The notes under the pieces are model-generated. The model ran no database searches, was not told the origin of the DNA, and saw only the letters and a list, made by a program, of their open reading frames with translations. 60,000 nucleotides of DNA from Polytrichum commune. Taxonomy: Eukaryota > Streptophyta > Polytrichopsida > Polytrichales > Polytrichaceae. Positions within the stretch are counted from its first letter, which is position 1; every line of letters begins with the position of its first letter. Positions 24,541-38,200 of the stretch are shown piece by piece. Both the position numbers and the translations under genes were made by a program. The stretch spans positions 54,524,758 through 54,584,757 of the forward strand of contig OX485805.1 of NCBI GenBank assembly GCA_950295325.1, written 5' to 3'.

Positions 24541-26900
24541 GCTCTGATACACACCAACCGGGTGTAACTCATACCACCCTAACTCAATGAACGGAATAAC
24601 GACGATTTGATGGACCATGCATTCAATTCTTTCTATTTCTTTATTTAGTTATATTTAATTTTCTAAGCGGGGGGACTTGGCCTAAGTCCCACCATTTACA
24701 TAAATTGTTTATTAATTAGTTAATTTTGTTTGTGCATCCTATCTCACTACATTCATATATTAGGCATCACCCCTTACCTAATAGATGTACCCCTTAGCTC
24801 GGAACCTTCTAAGGCCTCGTGCAAGTCCTTTGAAGATCGAGTGACATCTCAAACCCTTCGGACTTCAACAATCTGAAGGGTGGTGTCACCCTACCGAGTT
24901 AAGTTTTCTGATTCGAGTCTCTTGCCAACAAGGGTTTACGATTTGATTTGTTTAATTATTAAATATGTTTACACTGGATAGATCACGAAATACAACTTAA
25001 TGGGACTAGGGTGACAGACAATTTGTAGGTTCAACCTCTTGCACAATCTTCATAAATTGGGTCATTACTCCCAATCCCATGGGACCAACAACATAATAGT
25101 CGATTCGAGGGTCATTAATCTCATATTTTCCACCGACAACATTCAGAGTGGATGTGTCGGTGATTAATCCAACTTACCACATACGAAATTTCCTAATAAA
25201 TAAAGTTACAAACACAAAACATACCAGAGGGCCCGAAAACAATGGAGTTGGATATTCCCTTGGCGGTTAAATGGCCAAACCATTTGACCTTACAGATAGG
25301 TGAATGGGTTTAGGGATGCATATTTTGGCCGCGCTCCCCCCAACCCTAAATGAAAGGCTAAAGTTAGTTAGTTTACCTCAATTCTCCTCGGTTGATTGGG
25401 CTCAATGTAGGCCAAGCCGCTATCTCCTTCCTTGCTCCACCTCCCGGACGTTGACCTTGTTTCTTTCATTTGTTTCTATTGTACTGTAATTTAGGCCTAA
25501 ACATAACAAATTTATTTAGTGCATGCAATTATCATTCTAACGATCTAAAAAAATTTCTAACAATCTAAAAATTATCTTTTATCGGATAAGAAATGCAAAA
25601 ATTATGAGGGTTGGCAGTACGAGGTGGATTCAACCGATCCTTCCAACCCATCTATCCAACTTCCAACTTAAAAAATTCATAGTAAATTCCTTACTACTTA
25701 GATCTGAGCTTTCCTTACACCATTGGAAAGCTATCAACAAGATCTAATTGAGAAAAAATATGATATTAGTATGTTAAGCCAAGATGAATCTCGCAGACTT
25801 CTTGTAACATAACAGTCAACCAAGAAGTCTTAGACTATGTACTTTGTCTTTAAAAACAATTCTCTAATTCATTTCTTATTCAAATCATAAGTTTTAAATA
25901 ATCATGAAACGATATTAAAAAAATCTATCTGAGAAAAATATGTTATCAGCAAGTTAAGCCAAGATAAATCCAGCAGACTCTCTGTAATGCAGCAGTCAAC
26001 CAAGAAATCTCATACTATGTATCCCGCCTTCAAAAATTCATATCTAATTCAAATCTTATTCAAATGTTCTAAACAATATTGGAAAACTAGACAAAATATT
26101 TACTTGGAAAAAATATAACTTTTCAAAATTAAATTTTTTAATTGCATGCAAGTCTGATCCAACAACCGCTACCCAAAGGACCACCCAGTCATTCTATTCT
26201 ATTTTTGAAAATTCATAACTAATTGCCATTTTAACCAAATCATAAATAGGAAATGACTATAAATAGTTATATGAAATCTTTCTAAAAAAATAATAAGTAT
26301 TTTGTTCCAGATCATGAACTAAGCTTTCAGGGCATTGGGAGTTGAGGTCTATAATGCCTTCACTTCCAATCTTACAATCCAACCTACCTTTACAAAATAA
26401 ACGAAGAAATTTTTGGTGTCTTAATAAACACACATTCTAATTAGGAGAGAGAGTAGAGGAATTTCTCGAGTCTTTCTATTAAGCCATTGAGAATACAAGA
26501 TAAAATGTTTTCCTAACTACATTGAAAGAGGGCTTCGCCCAAGTATTAGAGAAAGAGAGATTGAACAAAATGAAAAGAGGGGGTTTTAAACCCTCTCAAA
26601 AAAGGTTGGATCCCTCCGCCACCGGCTCTATTCTTTGAATTTTTTCCCCAAATTTCGGCTCGGGGTTTTTTCCGGTAGAGGTTGTCACCCTCTCGCCGAA
26701 GTGATTCCGACGGGAACCTTAAAAACATTTCTACATTTTTTTGTCATCGAGTTGCAAGGGGATAAATGGGCAAGTAGCTCTCTTGTTTTTTTTAAATTTT
26801 TAAATTGTTTTTCTTCCAAAGTCTTCAAGCCGATTTCGCCTTCTTACGCCAAACACCTGCAATTGTCTTGTGTAGCCGCTATTAACTAATAAACTAATAT
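24541..26900 (-). mobile_element. Possible decayed LTR-retroelement sequence
   Basis: At 24,539 'tggctctgatac' resembles the complement of an initiator-tRNA-Met primer site (TGGTATCAGAGC), and TGTAACTCATACCACCC follows ~14 bp later, resembling an LTR start. That order suits a minus-oriented element. Downstream, an imperfect ~190-bp tandem duplication (about 25,735-26,110; shared 'gagaaaaatatg.tat.ag' and 'cagtcaaccaagaa') looks like LTR filler. No pol domain survives and the right end was not located. Confidence 0.3.
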
Positions 26901-28026
26901 TTGCTTAGCTAGCATTTACTAGCATTTGCTTAGCTAGCTTGTTTTTTCTACTTTGTTATTTTCTAATACTACTTAGTTTTCATTTTGACCTTCCTTCTTC
27001 TAGGCTAAATGTTGAATGAACTAATTTTTCCTAAATTCCCTATCAATTTTAAATTTTAATACTAGCACCCTAACTAAAAGTGATCCTGCGGAGTGGTGGA
27101 CCACTCTAAGGGTTCACATGAGTGGGGTCACTACTTTCTGCTCCATTCTCAACTCCTCTAGTTGCCACCCTCTTGTTGCTTCTTGCTCTCTCAGCTTCTA
27201 CCTTTTAGCCTCTTTGCTCCTATAGTACATATTAATGACACCACCTTTTAATTGTAGTGGAGTTTATGCATTTTGGGTAGCAAAATCATATTCCGGAGTG
27301 GAGCACATTGGTGGTACTTGAAGATGGCTTGTGGAGATTCTCATTTTGGGGCTTGTAATTGGTATATATTCCCAAAGGCAATTTATTGACCTTTTTTTTA
27401 TTTCCCCCATGATGAGGTTTTTAATTCATGGATGGAAGAGTGAAATTCCAAAGATATGTAATTTAGAATTGAGTTTCAATAGCAGGAGATTTGATACTAC
27501 TAGTAGGATCTAATGTTGGAACCAAATTTGGACCTTTTGATGCAAGTATGTTTATCCAAAGGCCACCCTCCCTCCCATGAGGGGCGGACTATTGATTGGA
27601 TCCTAAATGACGTGTGTGGGTCACTATGAAATTGAACCCCCTATATATGAGGTTTGTAGACAAAAACAATGTATACATACTTACATCATGCTACAAAATG
27701 GATTCATTTATTATGCTAAGCTCTATAATTCAATGTGATAATGCCTCCACTAAGTATACAAAATATAAACCATGAATTAAATAGGCCTTTATTAGATATA
27801 AAATCCACTTTGACTTTCCAATGAGAAAGTCATTGAGCATGTTCTCATCCATAGCATGTAACCTAATGATTGCATTGAACAAATGAAGGCAAGAGCACGA
27901 TATCTTAGCCTTAATATGTGGAGCACAACTGAAGGGAGCCCATGGGCGATTCAAGAGCCTCAAGGTTGAAAACCTAGAACCCAAATGCAAAACCTAACAA
28001 GAATGGGTAGGGGACATTGTCATATC
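26901..28026. other. Intergenic, no gene seen
   Basis: No supported gene. A short repeat of tttgcttagctagc lies near 26,905-26,940. Confidence 0.35.
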
Positions 28027-28212
28027 TAATGATTGTGGGTTACCATTTAGAGTTACGTGTTGGTGTAACAATAAACTGACACTATTATTTTTAACCAATT
28101 AAAATTTATCATCGGTGTGCATACTAACTACTTATGTTATTTGAGTAAAAATGATACTCTCAATAGAAAATTATACCAACATGTAACTCCAAATGGTAAT
28201 CCACACTAATTA
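28027..28212. mobile_element. MITE, 186 bp, ~42-bp TIRs
   Basis: The left end TAATGATTGTGGGTTACCAT continues into ttagagttacgtgttggt. The complement of the right end is TAATTAGTGTGGATTACCAT, then ttggagttacatgttggt. The arms are well paired over ~42 bp around an AT-rich core. Size, TIR quality and TAA/TTA-type borders fit a Tourist-like (PIF/Harbinger-derived) MITE; the superfamily is an inference. Confidence 0.7.
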
Positions 28213-30159
28213 CACAAAACAATGTATTCATTGAGGACTATTACCATATGACAATAATCGATGAAAACATGTATTGGATGAAACTAACACATCTATTGTC
28301 CAAAACAATTCTAATCCTTAAGGTCCCCTTTTGTACATCTACCTTTACTTCAAAATTCTTAATAGCCTTTTTGAATGGCCACACTAGAGGAAAAATATTA
28401 CCTCTTTCTTATGAATATTATGTATGCTAATGTCTCAAATAATACCCCTTCTTACATTCACATCAGTTCATATGTGTTATGAAGAGTCCACCCCCTAGCT
28501 CCTCCCTACTTATTTGTACATGTATGTATGATTGTTTGAGTGGTCTTTTTGAGCAATGATGTTATTATTGGCTATATTCTCTTGTTTAAGTGGGACGATT
28601 CAATCTTTTTGGGTGTAAAAATGCATTAGGTACTTCAAGTGTATGATGTTTCAACATTGATCATCTTATATATGTGCTAACTAGTTCAATGTGGGTGCAC
28701 ATTTTAGAGGGTTGCTAGCCTAAGATGTTACTAAGTTCTTAAAATGTATGATATGTGCATGTTGATCCTCTCATACATTTGCAAACTTGGAAGCCTCTAG
28801 ACGTTTAAGGGGCTCGTGCATTTTTTTTGTAGCCATTATCCATGGATTTGTTCAATTTCAACATGTAGCCAACTTCCCCTTAGTTTGTGGTATGTGTGAC
28901 CATATCTAAAATATAGGTTTGGGACCACTTATTTACTTACTATTTTGTATGTGGGGCCATTTTTTGACCTTACCAAAGCATACATGTAACCTTGGATTTC
29001 ATCCATGAAACAAGTGTAGGTCATGTGGACCATGAGGAACATTGCATAGGTTGCCACCACTACACATTTTGATACTTACAATAAGGCCCATTCGCCTTTT
29101 GGGATTCCCATACTTTAAAGTCACTGTCGTTTCATTAAGTGCACATACCAGCCGGTCAAAGAACAACAACACAAATTGTTTAGCTACAAACGTCCATAAC
29201 ATTAGTTAGCAATGGGGAAGGGTTCCATGACCAAAAATAGCTTGACGTAGTCTTACCACACATTGCAGTCACTAGTTTTTTACACTCTATCTAGGAGAAA
29301 GAAAAAACAGTATTTGTAATGAAGATGTTGTTATGTTAGGCTGACCCTTTGGCAACTTCCCTATAAATTGGTTTGGATTTCATGGTCCACTGAACTATGT
29401 TATGTCCAATGCGCCAATCACATGCATTCTCATGGGTTGTTTCATCATGGACCATGAACTTGTCCCATGTCAGAGGGCATTTTTTCATGATCACACTTCA
29501 TGGTGACATTTCCATGGTCTGATTTCTAAACAATGCATTCTTAAAGCCTTTGGGCTCCTAACTAGGTGAAACCGAACGTGGACCAAGAGAAGTGGCCATG
29601 CACCAAAAAGTGGATGTGCTGATTTTTTGCATATATGTCCAAAAATGGCAGTTTGGGAATTTTCTTCATGTTTGACCTTTTCCCCTTCTTCTTTCCTTCT
29701 TTCTTTATAACTATGAAAAATGTCGGCAAAAGAAAAAAACAATTAAAGAACCGAAAACGACATTTTCCTACCATGGTCCTCTGGTATTTACAATGAGAGA
29801 ACCTCTTTTCCCTCTCCCACTACAAAACTTGTTGGACCATGACAATGAATAATGTAGGCATGAAAATAGGCGATTTGGGGACCTCAAAGTTTCATGGTCA
29901 CTCTTACATTTTTTTTCTTGATGTGAACTACAGTGATCTTGCGAGAGTTCAACGGTCAATCACATATTTTAGAGGAACGAGGGACGACTTCATGGTTCAT
30001 GATGTAAACAACCCCTAAGCATGTAATGAGCATTGATCTATTGATTATTTCTCCTCTTCATTTTAGAATATGGTCTCCACTCCCTTTCTTTTCATTGCAA
30101 TATTGTTAGGTGGATTTTGAAATAAACAAGGTGTTTTGGAGCAAGCGTGTCTTGCACAC
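28213..30159. other. Intergenic, no supported gene
   Basis: AT-rich. Short minus-strand frames at 28,999-29,202 and 29,491-29,742 read like protein in places but match nothing I recognise. The words 'catggtcc' and 'catggttcatg' recur between 29.4 and 30.0 kb. Confidence 0.35.
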
Positions 30160-30179
30160 GGGGGGGGGGGGGGGGGGGG
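30160..30179 (+). repeat. Poly-G run (20 nt) at the retrotransposon insertion site
   Basis: Twenty consecutive G residues. The last two are the first bases of the GGTGA target duplication (30,178-30,182). The exact count is likely polymorphic or assembly-sensitive. Confidence 0.85.
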
Positions 30180-30182
30180 TGA

Positions 30183-32057
30183 TGTGAGGCCAAACCCCCC
30201 ACCCTTAAGCGTCCGTAGTCCGAGTAGTGGGTTTGGGCTCACATTCCTCCGCGGTATTGGATTTGGACTTGGATGAGTCCATAGTGCAAGGTTCACCCTT
30301 CAAGTGGTCTTGGATTTAACTTTGGTCTTTGCTTCCTTTGTCTTGCCATCGCGAGAGTGCTCCACATTCTCCATTAAGTTGTGCACGTGGTTTATTTTTA
30401 AAGAGAGGATGCAAGTGTTAAAAAAACACTATTCTCTATAGTCAATCTCAAACACATTTACTTGTGAAAGCCACACATAACACTAACTAGCATAATGTAA
30501 CTAACTACTTGTCTATGAGCTAATTAGGTAGGCTATCTACTAAGCTCCTTCATGAACCCATCTCTTTACTTTCTAATTACATAAACCTAGCTCCTTCATA
30601 AACCCAGCTCCTTCATAAACCCAGCTTCTTAGCTTCTAACTAAACAAACCCAGCTCCTTCATAAACCCAGCTCCTTCATGAACCCAGCTCCTTAGCTTCT
30701 AACTAAACAAACCCAGGTCCTTCATGAACCCAGGTCCTTAGCTTCTAACTAAACAAACCCAGCTCCTTCATAAACCCAGCTCTTTACTTTCTAACTAAAC
30801 AAACCCAGCTCCTTCATAAACCCAGCTCCTTCATGAACCCACAACTTTGTAGTTGTAATCCCCAACTACCTCACTAATTATTCAAGCCCTTAACTAATCT
30901 TCCTACCTAATTTTCCTAATTCTACTAACAACCCCTTTCTAATCACACAATTCTTCTCTAATCCTAAAATCCTAAAATCCTAGAGAGGAGAGGGGGAGAG
31001 AGAATTTCCTAACTTCACTAAGACTAACTAATCCACACAAGTATATTTTTGCACTCATCACAACATCAAGTGCTCAACTCTTAAACATGGAACTTGCAAC
31101 CACGTGTATTCAAAACATGAACTTAAAGTATCACAAATTGGAATCATGAATTAACTTTAAAATCCTTCACGTCAACACTAATTCTACCAAGAGGTCAAGC
31201 CCTCTTCAAGGCTAACAAGCCTTGGCTCTCAAACTAAAAACTAAGCACACACATGTGCTCCAATATGGCTTCCCACACCCACACTTATAACTCGTGGGGT
31301 GCCTTGGAGCACAAAGGAAAGAGAGGAAGAATGAGGGAAGAATGAGGGATTATATAGTAAGCTTGAGGGGGTGAGCACCCTCAAGGCTCACGATAAGCCC
31401 TTGAGATTTCCTCCTACTTAGTAGGCGCCAATCCTATCTTCTAAGCTTTCCTCCCTCAAATGATCAACAAGGATCCTAATTCGAACATTTAACTAGCCTT
31501 GGCTTTCTACCTACCACACTTTACCAAACTTGGGATGATTCAACCCAAACTTAGCCTCCTTCGCTTTCCGCCGCCATAACTTTCTCCCCTTACTTTCCCA
31601 AATCGTCGCTCACCACTTAATTCAAACCACGATGCTTAACTCGTGATTTGATTGGTGCTTTGAGAATTTGCTTATCCTCCACCTTGCATTCTTCCTTGGG
31701 CCTTCCCCATTAAGTGGCCATGATGAGGTGGTCCACTTGTGCGCTCCATGTGATCCTCCATTCATCCCAATTCGAATGCACTTGCCTCTTGAGTCACTTT
31801 GGTTGTCTCCATCCATTTGTACTAGCCTACTCACTAACTACTCAATCCAAGTTCTCCTTACCTATCCTCATTCACTCAAATCCTTCCGAAGGTAAAAACA
31901 CAATAACAACTCACATCCTAGCCTCTTACAACATGGTACTTCTAAGACTAACATTTCATTCTTTTTATATTTTTGTGAAGTAACATGCTACTTCAAAGTG
32001 CATCAACTAACGTTTCAAGGGTCTAAGACTAAATGTGGGCACCCTTTTGGGCTCACA
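30183..32057 (-). repeat. Left LTR (3' LTR of the element), 1,875 bp
   Basis: It runs from TGTGAGGCC to GGGCTCACA with a 6-bp terminal inverted repeat TGTGAG/CTCACA. It contains a tandem array of ~16-18-bp units (acccagctccttcataa) at ~30,594-30,845. On the minus strand CTATATAATCC (31,347-31,357) is a TATA box. The open frames at 31.6-32.0 kb recur unchanged in the right LTR and are LTR sequence, not genes. Confidence 0.95.
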
Positions 32058-32061
32058 TAAT

Positions 32062-32078
32062 TGGCGACCATCGGGGGA
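32062..32078 (+). other. Second primer-site-like sequence at the 3' internal border
   Basis: Immediately inside the left LTR the plus strand reads TAAT then TGGCGACCATCGGGGGA. It looks like a plant Ty3 primer-binding site (TGGCG...GGGGA pattern) but points against the coding direction. It sits where the coding strand should carry a polypurine tract. Confidence 0.4.
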
Positions 32079-32118
32079 TGAATCCAAACATCTCTTGCTC
32101 CAAGGGTAAGTTGCCTAG

Positions 32119-32236
32119 TCAAGCTCGGTACTCCTTACATCTACTTCCCGATGTACGGGTAGGAAAGAACTCACCATTCAACGTTTCCAATTGAATTGAA
32201 TTATTAGGAAAGACCTCATAGACAAGGTAAGGTCCT
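32119..32236 (-). pseudogene. Displaced C-terminal tail of integrase (GPY module)
   Basis: Right after the premature TAG the shifted frame reads GPYLV and runs about 37 codons to a TGA at 32,119-32,121. GPY/F modules sit at this point in Ty3-type integrases. The tail is short and has no chromodomain, consistent with an Athila/Tat-like affiliation. This is out of frame with the main ORF and is treated as part of the broken pol gene. Confidence 0.7.
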
Positions 32237-35200
32237 ACCATACCGCATCGAATTTCGCCGGAAATTCAAGCTTTCGTGCGTCTTGAATCATGACCATCAT
32301 TCCCGGTGTTAGGGCCCTTCTCTTATGTCGTTTGTCGAAAGTAATCTTTCTCCTTCTTTGGATTGCCTCAATATGTTGAGCCGCCATTCTCCTCCCTTCG
32401 TCAAGTGCTTCCAAATCGGTTAGTCGATTTCGTAAGGATTGACTTTCGGTAAGTCTCGTACTCACGGCCACCCTAAGTGACTCGACTTCATATTCGATTG
32501 GTAGTGTCGCTTCAAGACCATAGACTAAGGAAAATGGTGTAGCACGCGTAGTTACCTTATAGGTTGTACGGTATGCCCAAAGTGCCGCCGTTAGTTTCGT
32601 ATCCCAATTCCGCTTCGAGTCTATAACCGTCTTGCGTAGTATACTCACCAAAATTCCGTTAACCCTTTCCGTTTGTCCATTGGGTTGTGGGTGGTAGGGA
32701 GTAGTCTTCCGGTGATCAATTTTAAATTTCTCTGTCATCTCTCGAATCAAGTCATTCAAAAAGTGAGTACCCCTATCGCTTACTAGGATCTTCGGCACCC
32801 CGAACCGCGAAATTATGTTTTCGTACATAAATGTTGCTGCGTGTTCCGCCGTGTCGGTCTTCACCGCTTTGGCTTCCGCCCACTTGGTGAGGTACTCGGT
32901 TGCCACCACAATATATTTCATTCCTTTTGAAGATTGGGGATGGACCTCACCCACATAGTCGATGCCCCATTTTTCGAAAGGAATTAAGGGTAATGATACA
33001 TGTAAAGGCATCTCCATTCTAAGGTCGTTTCGGGCATACCGTTGGCAAGCGTCGCATTTCCTTACATAGTCATGGGCGTCCTTAAATAGTGTAGGCCAAA
33101 AATAGCCCGCTCTAAGTATTTTTTGCCCGGTGAGTTGACCCGAGAAGTGACCGCCGCAAGCGCTATCGTGGCAAGCGATTAAAATCGCTTCAACCTCCGT
33201 TTTTGACACGCATCGTCGTAAAATACCATCGGACCCCCTTCTAAACAACCTATGGCCCACTACAACAAATTGCCTACTATTTACCCTCACCTTCTTTCTC
33301 TCTTCTTTTGTCCACTCTTTGGGCAACTTGTGGGTTGTTAGAAATTCCACTATGCCCGCATACCACTCCGGTGTAGAAGTGACCACAAAGAGGCTATCAT
33401 CTACTAACATATCATTTACCGGATTTTTTCCTATCTCCTCCGACAACCTAGACAAGTGGTCCGCTTGTAAATGCATACGACCCGGTTTATATTCCACCGT
33501 GTAGTCGAATTCTTCTAATAACAAAACCCACCTAGCTAACCTACCACTTAACTCCGCCTTGTTAATTAGATACTTGATAACCATGTGGTCAACAAAAAAT
33601 ACAACCGGGTTGCACATGAGGTAATGCCTAAACTTTTTAACGGAAAACACCATGGCTAGGCACTCCCTCTCCGTTGTAGAGTAGTTTCTTTCGGCGGGGG
33701 TCAATTGCTTACTCGCATAAGCTATAGGTTGATCATTCTCTTTTTCTCCCGTTGCTTGACAAAGCGCACTCCCTATTGCCACATTACTAGCATCACAATA
33801 GACGTGAAAAGGTTTACCCCAATTGGGTGGTATCAACACCGGATAGGTGCTCAACCTATCCCGCAATTCCTCAAAGGCTTTTTGACAAGCATCCGTCCAC
33901 TCGAATTTGACATCCTTTTTGAGCAAATGGGTAATGGGCACCGCTATCTTTGAAAAATTAGGAATAAGTTCCCGGTACCATCCCACATGTCCTAACAACT
34001 TAGAGATCCCCTTGGAATTGGTTGGAGTTGCCAAGTCGCTTATGGCCGCAATCTTATCCGGATCGGGTTCTCTACCTTTCTCACTAACAACATAACCCAA
34101 CAACACTCCCTTATTCACTCCCAAAAATGTCTTATCCGGGTTCAATGCTAACCTCATCTTCCTACACCTAACCAATGCCTCCCTAACACAATGTAGGTGA
34201 TCATCCACATTACTTTGTGTGCTAAAATCGTCCACAAAGACGGTCATGGATTTGAACAACAAGTCGGTGAAGATATACATTACTAATCGTTGGAAAGTAG
34301 CCGGGGCATTACATAACCCAAATGGCATCACTACCCACACAAAAGTACCCCAAGGTGTAGTAAAAGCCGTTTTATGGATATCTTGGAGGGCTATGGAAAT
34401 TTGATTATAACCCGCATACCCATCCATAAAGGTATATCGCGAATGACCTCCAACCTCCTCAAGCAACAAGGTGATAAAAGGTAAGGGGAAGTGATCCTTT
34501 TGTGTGCACGAATTCAATTTCCTATAGTCGACACAAACCCTTAATTTCCCATTTTTTTTCTTTACTAAGACCATAGGAGAAACCCAATCCGTGATTTCCA
34601 CCGGCTTGATAAACCCGGCCTTCAATAACCTTTCCAATTCCGCTTTCACCAACAATTGCAATTGAGGATTCATCCTCCTCTCCTTTTGTCTAATTGGCCT
34701 CGCCCCCGGAATTAAAGGAATCCGGTGCTCTACCATTTCCCTAGGAATTCCCTTAAGCTCATCGTAGGACCATGCAAAAGTATCACTAAACTCATCCACC
34801 AAATTGCTATACTCCCTAACCTCTTTCTCCCCCAATTTGGAGCCCATCTTCATTTGTCGGGTTTTTCCATTCTTTAATTTCACATCCACGTACCGCCAAT
34901 CCGCTTCCGACACATGTGCTTGTTCCTCTTTGTTCCGATACCAATCGGAAGGCACATTGGGGTAATCTTTCACATCTTGACCTACAACTATCCCCGTAGA
35001 CGTGGTCTCGAAATGTAAAGGCTCCTCCAATTTCGATGACTCAATAATCACATCCTCCTCTTGAGTCCCATCTACATGAATTAAACTAACCTCACCCTCT
35101 TCCACGTCATCTACCCAAGGTGTTAACCCACCGCTAACCCACTCTTCCTCGGTGAGCGCCTCACATGGCTCCAACAATGAGCCCTCTCCTAAACTAACAC

Positions 35201-38200
35201 TAGGAAATTCACTCCCTAAGCCTACTTGGTGAAATGTAACCATTACATCAACCTCGGACTCGGGGTACTCCCTTAGCCATTGGGCATAATCCCCATTATC
35301 CCCATAATTGTAAAAATTAGGACCTAGACTTCCCGAGCCCGAATCTATAACAACCCTTTGACCTTCGGGATGGACGACTCCCACCAATGCCTTGCCAATC
35401 TCATTCTCGTTTAAGTCATCAATTTCCTTCTCCAATGGCAAATACATCTCCTTCTTCATCCATCCTTCTAATGAACCAATGGACACTATGACCCTATTAC
35501 CCTCCGGACCATAAGTGATGGATGGTTTAGGTCCACCCCAATTGACCATAGCATTCGCCATCCGCAACCAAGGCCTACCTAGCAAAATGGGGAAGGTGTC
35601 CTTGTTGGAGTGCATTTTAATGACATGGAAGGTGACCAAGTACTCCTCACCTCCCGTAGTCATTCTACAATCCTTGATCATCCCCAAAGGCGTAGTCGAA
35701 CTTTGATTTGCCATATTTATGACCAAAGGTGAAGGCCCCGTGAGTCCAAGTCCCAATTTTTTCATAGTATCCTCCGGTAGTATATTTAGACTACTCCCTC
35801 CGTCGACTAGCACATTAGGAACCACCTTATCTACTATAACAACTTCTATTTCTATAGCTTTCACGTCTCTTCCACCTTGTGATTGGATCCTAGCGGCTAT
35901 TTTAGCTTTCACCTTCCTCATCCTCTTGTGTACCGGCATTCCCTCCTTTAATGTTTTCCTTGCCGTGGGTGAAATTTCCAATAGTTGGCCGAAAGTAATA
36001 TCCGCCTTGAGTGTACTAAGGTCCGCCCACAAGTCGTACCCGGTAGATCTTTCCACCTTAGAATTACCCACTACGTCGAATTCGTCTACGGGAACCCCCG
36101 GTCCTTCCCATTCACCCACATCGCTATTATCCAAGTCATGTACCGCATTAGTCCTCTCCCTATCTTGTAAAATTATATTTTCCCTCTCCACATCCTTAGT
36201 AGCTCTTCTAGCTACCCTATCCAACTCGGAGAGATTAATCTCTTCATCCGAAGAGTAATTTCCTTGCTCTCCTATTCCTACCTCCAACGGGGCATCCCCT
36301 CTCCTAGCCCTAGTAGTTACCGTTAGTGCAGGTGCTTCTTCAACCACACCCTTACCCTTCACTAACTCATATGTAATAGCATTGGTGTGAGGAGGCCATT
36401 GACTCTGCTCCTCTCCAATTCTCGTTGGGAGAGGAAGCATGTCATCACATGTGGCCTCCAACACTCCATCCATGAACCTAACATCTTGGGAGTTAGATGG
36501 TCCCGGATCCGTTGGAGGCGCTTGTCTCCCGTTACTACCATTAGGTGGAACTCCTTGTCTATTTTGTATTGGAATGTAACCGGTTGTAGTTTGCAAGCCC
36601 GCCGGTGGATGAAAAGTTTGCCTAGCATTACTATGGTCATAGTATAAGTTAGGTGGCCTAAGTTCATTGGCCGGTACTCCTTGTGGCCTAGCACCTCGCA
36701 TATTATCCCTTGCTTGTTGTTGTGGATTAGCCACCGGGTAAGGGACATTAATTATTTTGTCCGGTTGGCGACACGTATCCGAAGGATGACTTCCTCCACA
36801 ATTGCTACAATTAAACTCTTGACCTTCGGACCAACATTGTCCTTGAGCGTGCCACCTTCCACAAAAGGGATGAAATTCCTTCTTCTCTAAATTTTGGCCA
36901 CCTTGCCCTCTAGGTTGTGGTCCTCTATTGCTTCCATTTCCATAGTGAGGTGGCGCTTGACCTCGTTGATTTTGTTGAGGTGGGTTACCGTTTCCTCTTT
37001 GGTCACGGTTTTGTCCACTTCTACAAAATTGACGCGTGTGGCCCGGTTGGCCACATTGGACACACCATAATCCGGAAGAATGCCTACCCGACTCAACCGG
37101 GGGTGGAGGCCCCGGTTGTTGACTCCGGATCATTAATGACATTTGATCCGTGAGGCTTTGCATTTGTTTTATCATAGCCTCTTGGAATCCTAGTTGGCTA
37201 GCACCTAGTCTTCTCTCAACCTCCTCCAAGTGTGGATCCGTTCTAGGGGCCGGTAGTGCCAAAAGAGGTGCCGGTTCCCTAACCGCTAAAGGTCGGGGAC
37301 CGGTGTCCACAATGGCATATGGAATTTGGTTCTCATACTTAGCGGGTTCTACCGCTACCACCCTAGGGCGTATGGGGATGAATTGTGGGATCAATTCATC
37401 CTCCCTTCTCCATAGCCTTTCGTGATCTTTATCCAAGTTTTCAATATCTCTAGCCGCACGCTTGGCATCCGCCAAGGTCAAGGGATTCCTTTCTAGAACA
37501 CCCCTAATAGTTCCGGACTTAAAAAACCCTTGAATGAAAAATTGCTTTAGCGTGTCGTCGTTGAGCATGGTACCCACAAATCTAGTGCACACTAAATCAA
37601 ACCTCCTAATGTAAGCCGAAATTTCTTCCTCCCTTCCTTGCTTCAATGACGACAATGCCCTTAATGTGGTACTTTGACCCACTTCCGGCCTAAATTCGTT
37701 AAGAAACTCCCTTTGTAATTGTTCCCATCCCCTAAAATGTCCCTCGGCATGATCCCGATACCATTCATAGGCTTCCCCCTCTAGAGTGGTAGGAAACCAC
37801 ACTAACCAATAACCCGGGTCGGTTATGAGGAAGCTAGCCAACCGTTCGATATACCGTTCCATGTGCCGAGAGGGGTCCTCATCCTTGGTCCCATAAAATT
37901 TAGGGAGATGAGATGGCATATCCATCGCCGCTAAATTTTGTGGAACCACAATTGGTAGGCCTCTTGGCCTAACCAATGGGTCTATTGGAGGTATAGGAGG
38001 TATGGGCGGAATTGGGGGTATGGGTGGTGGATCCATCCCCCGTTCCTCGGCCATGGTGACCGGTGAACTATTCAACAATCCCCTATCAACTTCTACCGGG
38101 AATTCTTCTCTAAGTGTGTAATTTTCCGAAGAAGTTTCACCACTCAATTTGGAGGGAGTGATCTCCTCTTCAAGTTGAGCTCCAAGTTCTAAGGTGTCTA

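Noticed and set aside
28999-29202. Possible transposase fragment on the minus strand
   Set aside because: Reads like protein in places but shows no catalytic motif or continuation that I can recognise.
31622-31983. Open frames of 70-89 codons on both strands, repeated at 40,705-41,066
   Set aside because: They are the same LTR sequence present twice, 9,083 bp apart; no domain and no independent gene signal.
33319-37425. Many plus-strand frames antisense to the Gag-Pol frame
   Set aside because: Shadows of a real minus-strand coding frame with intact domains throughout.
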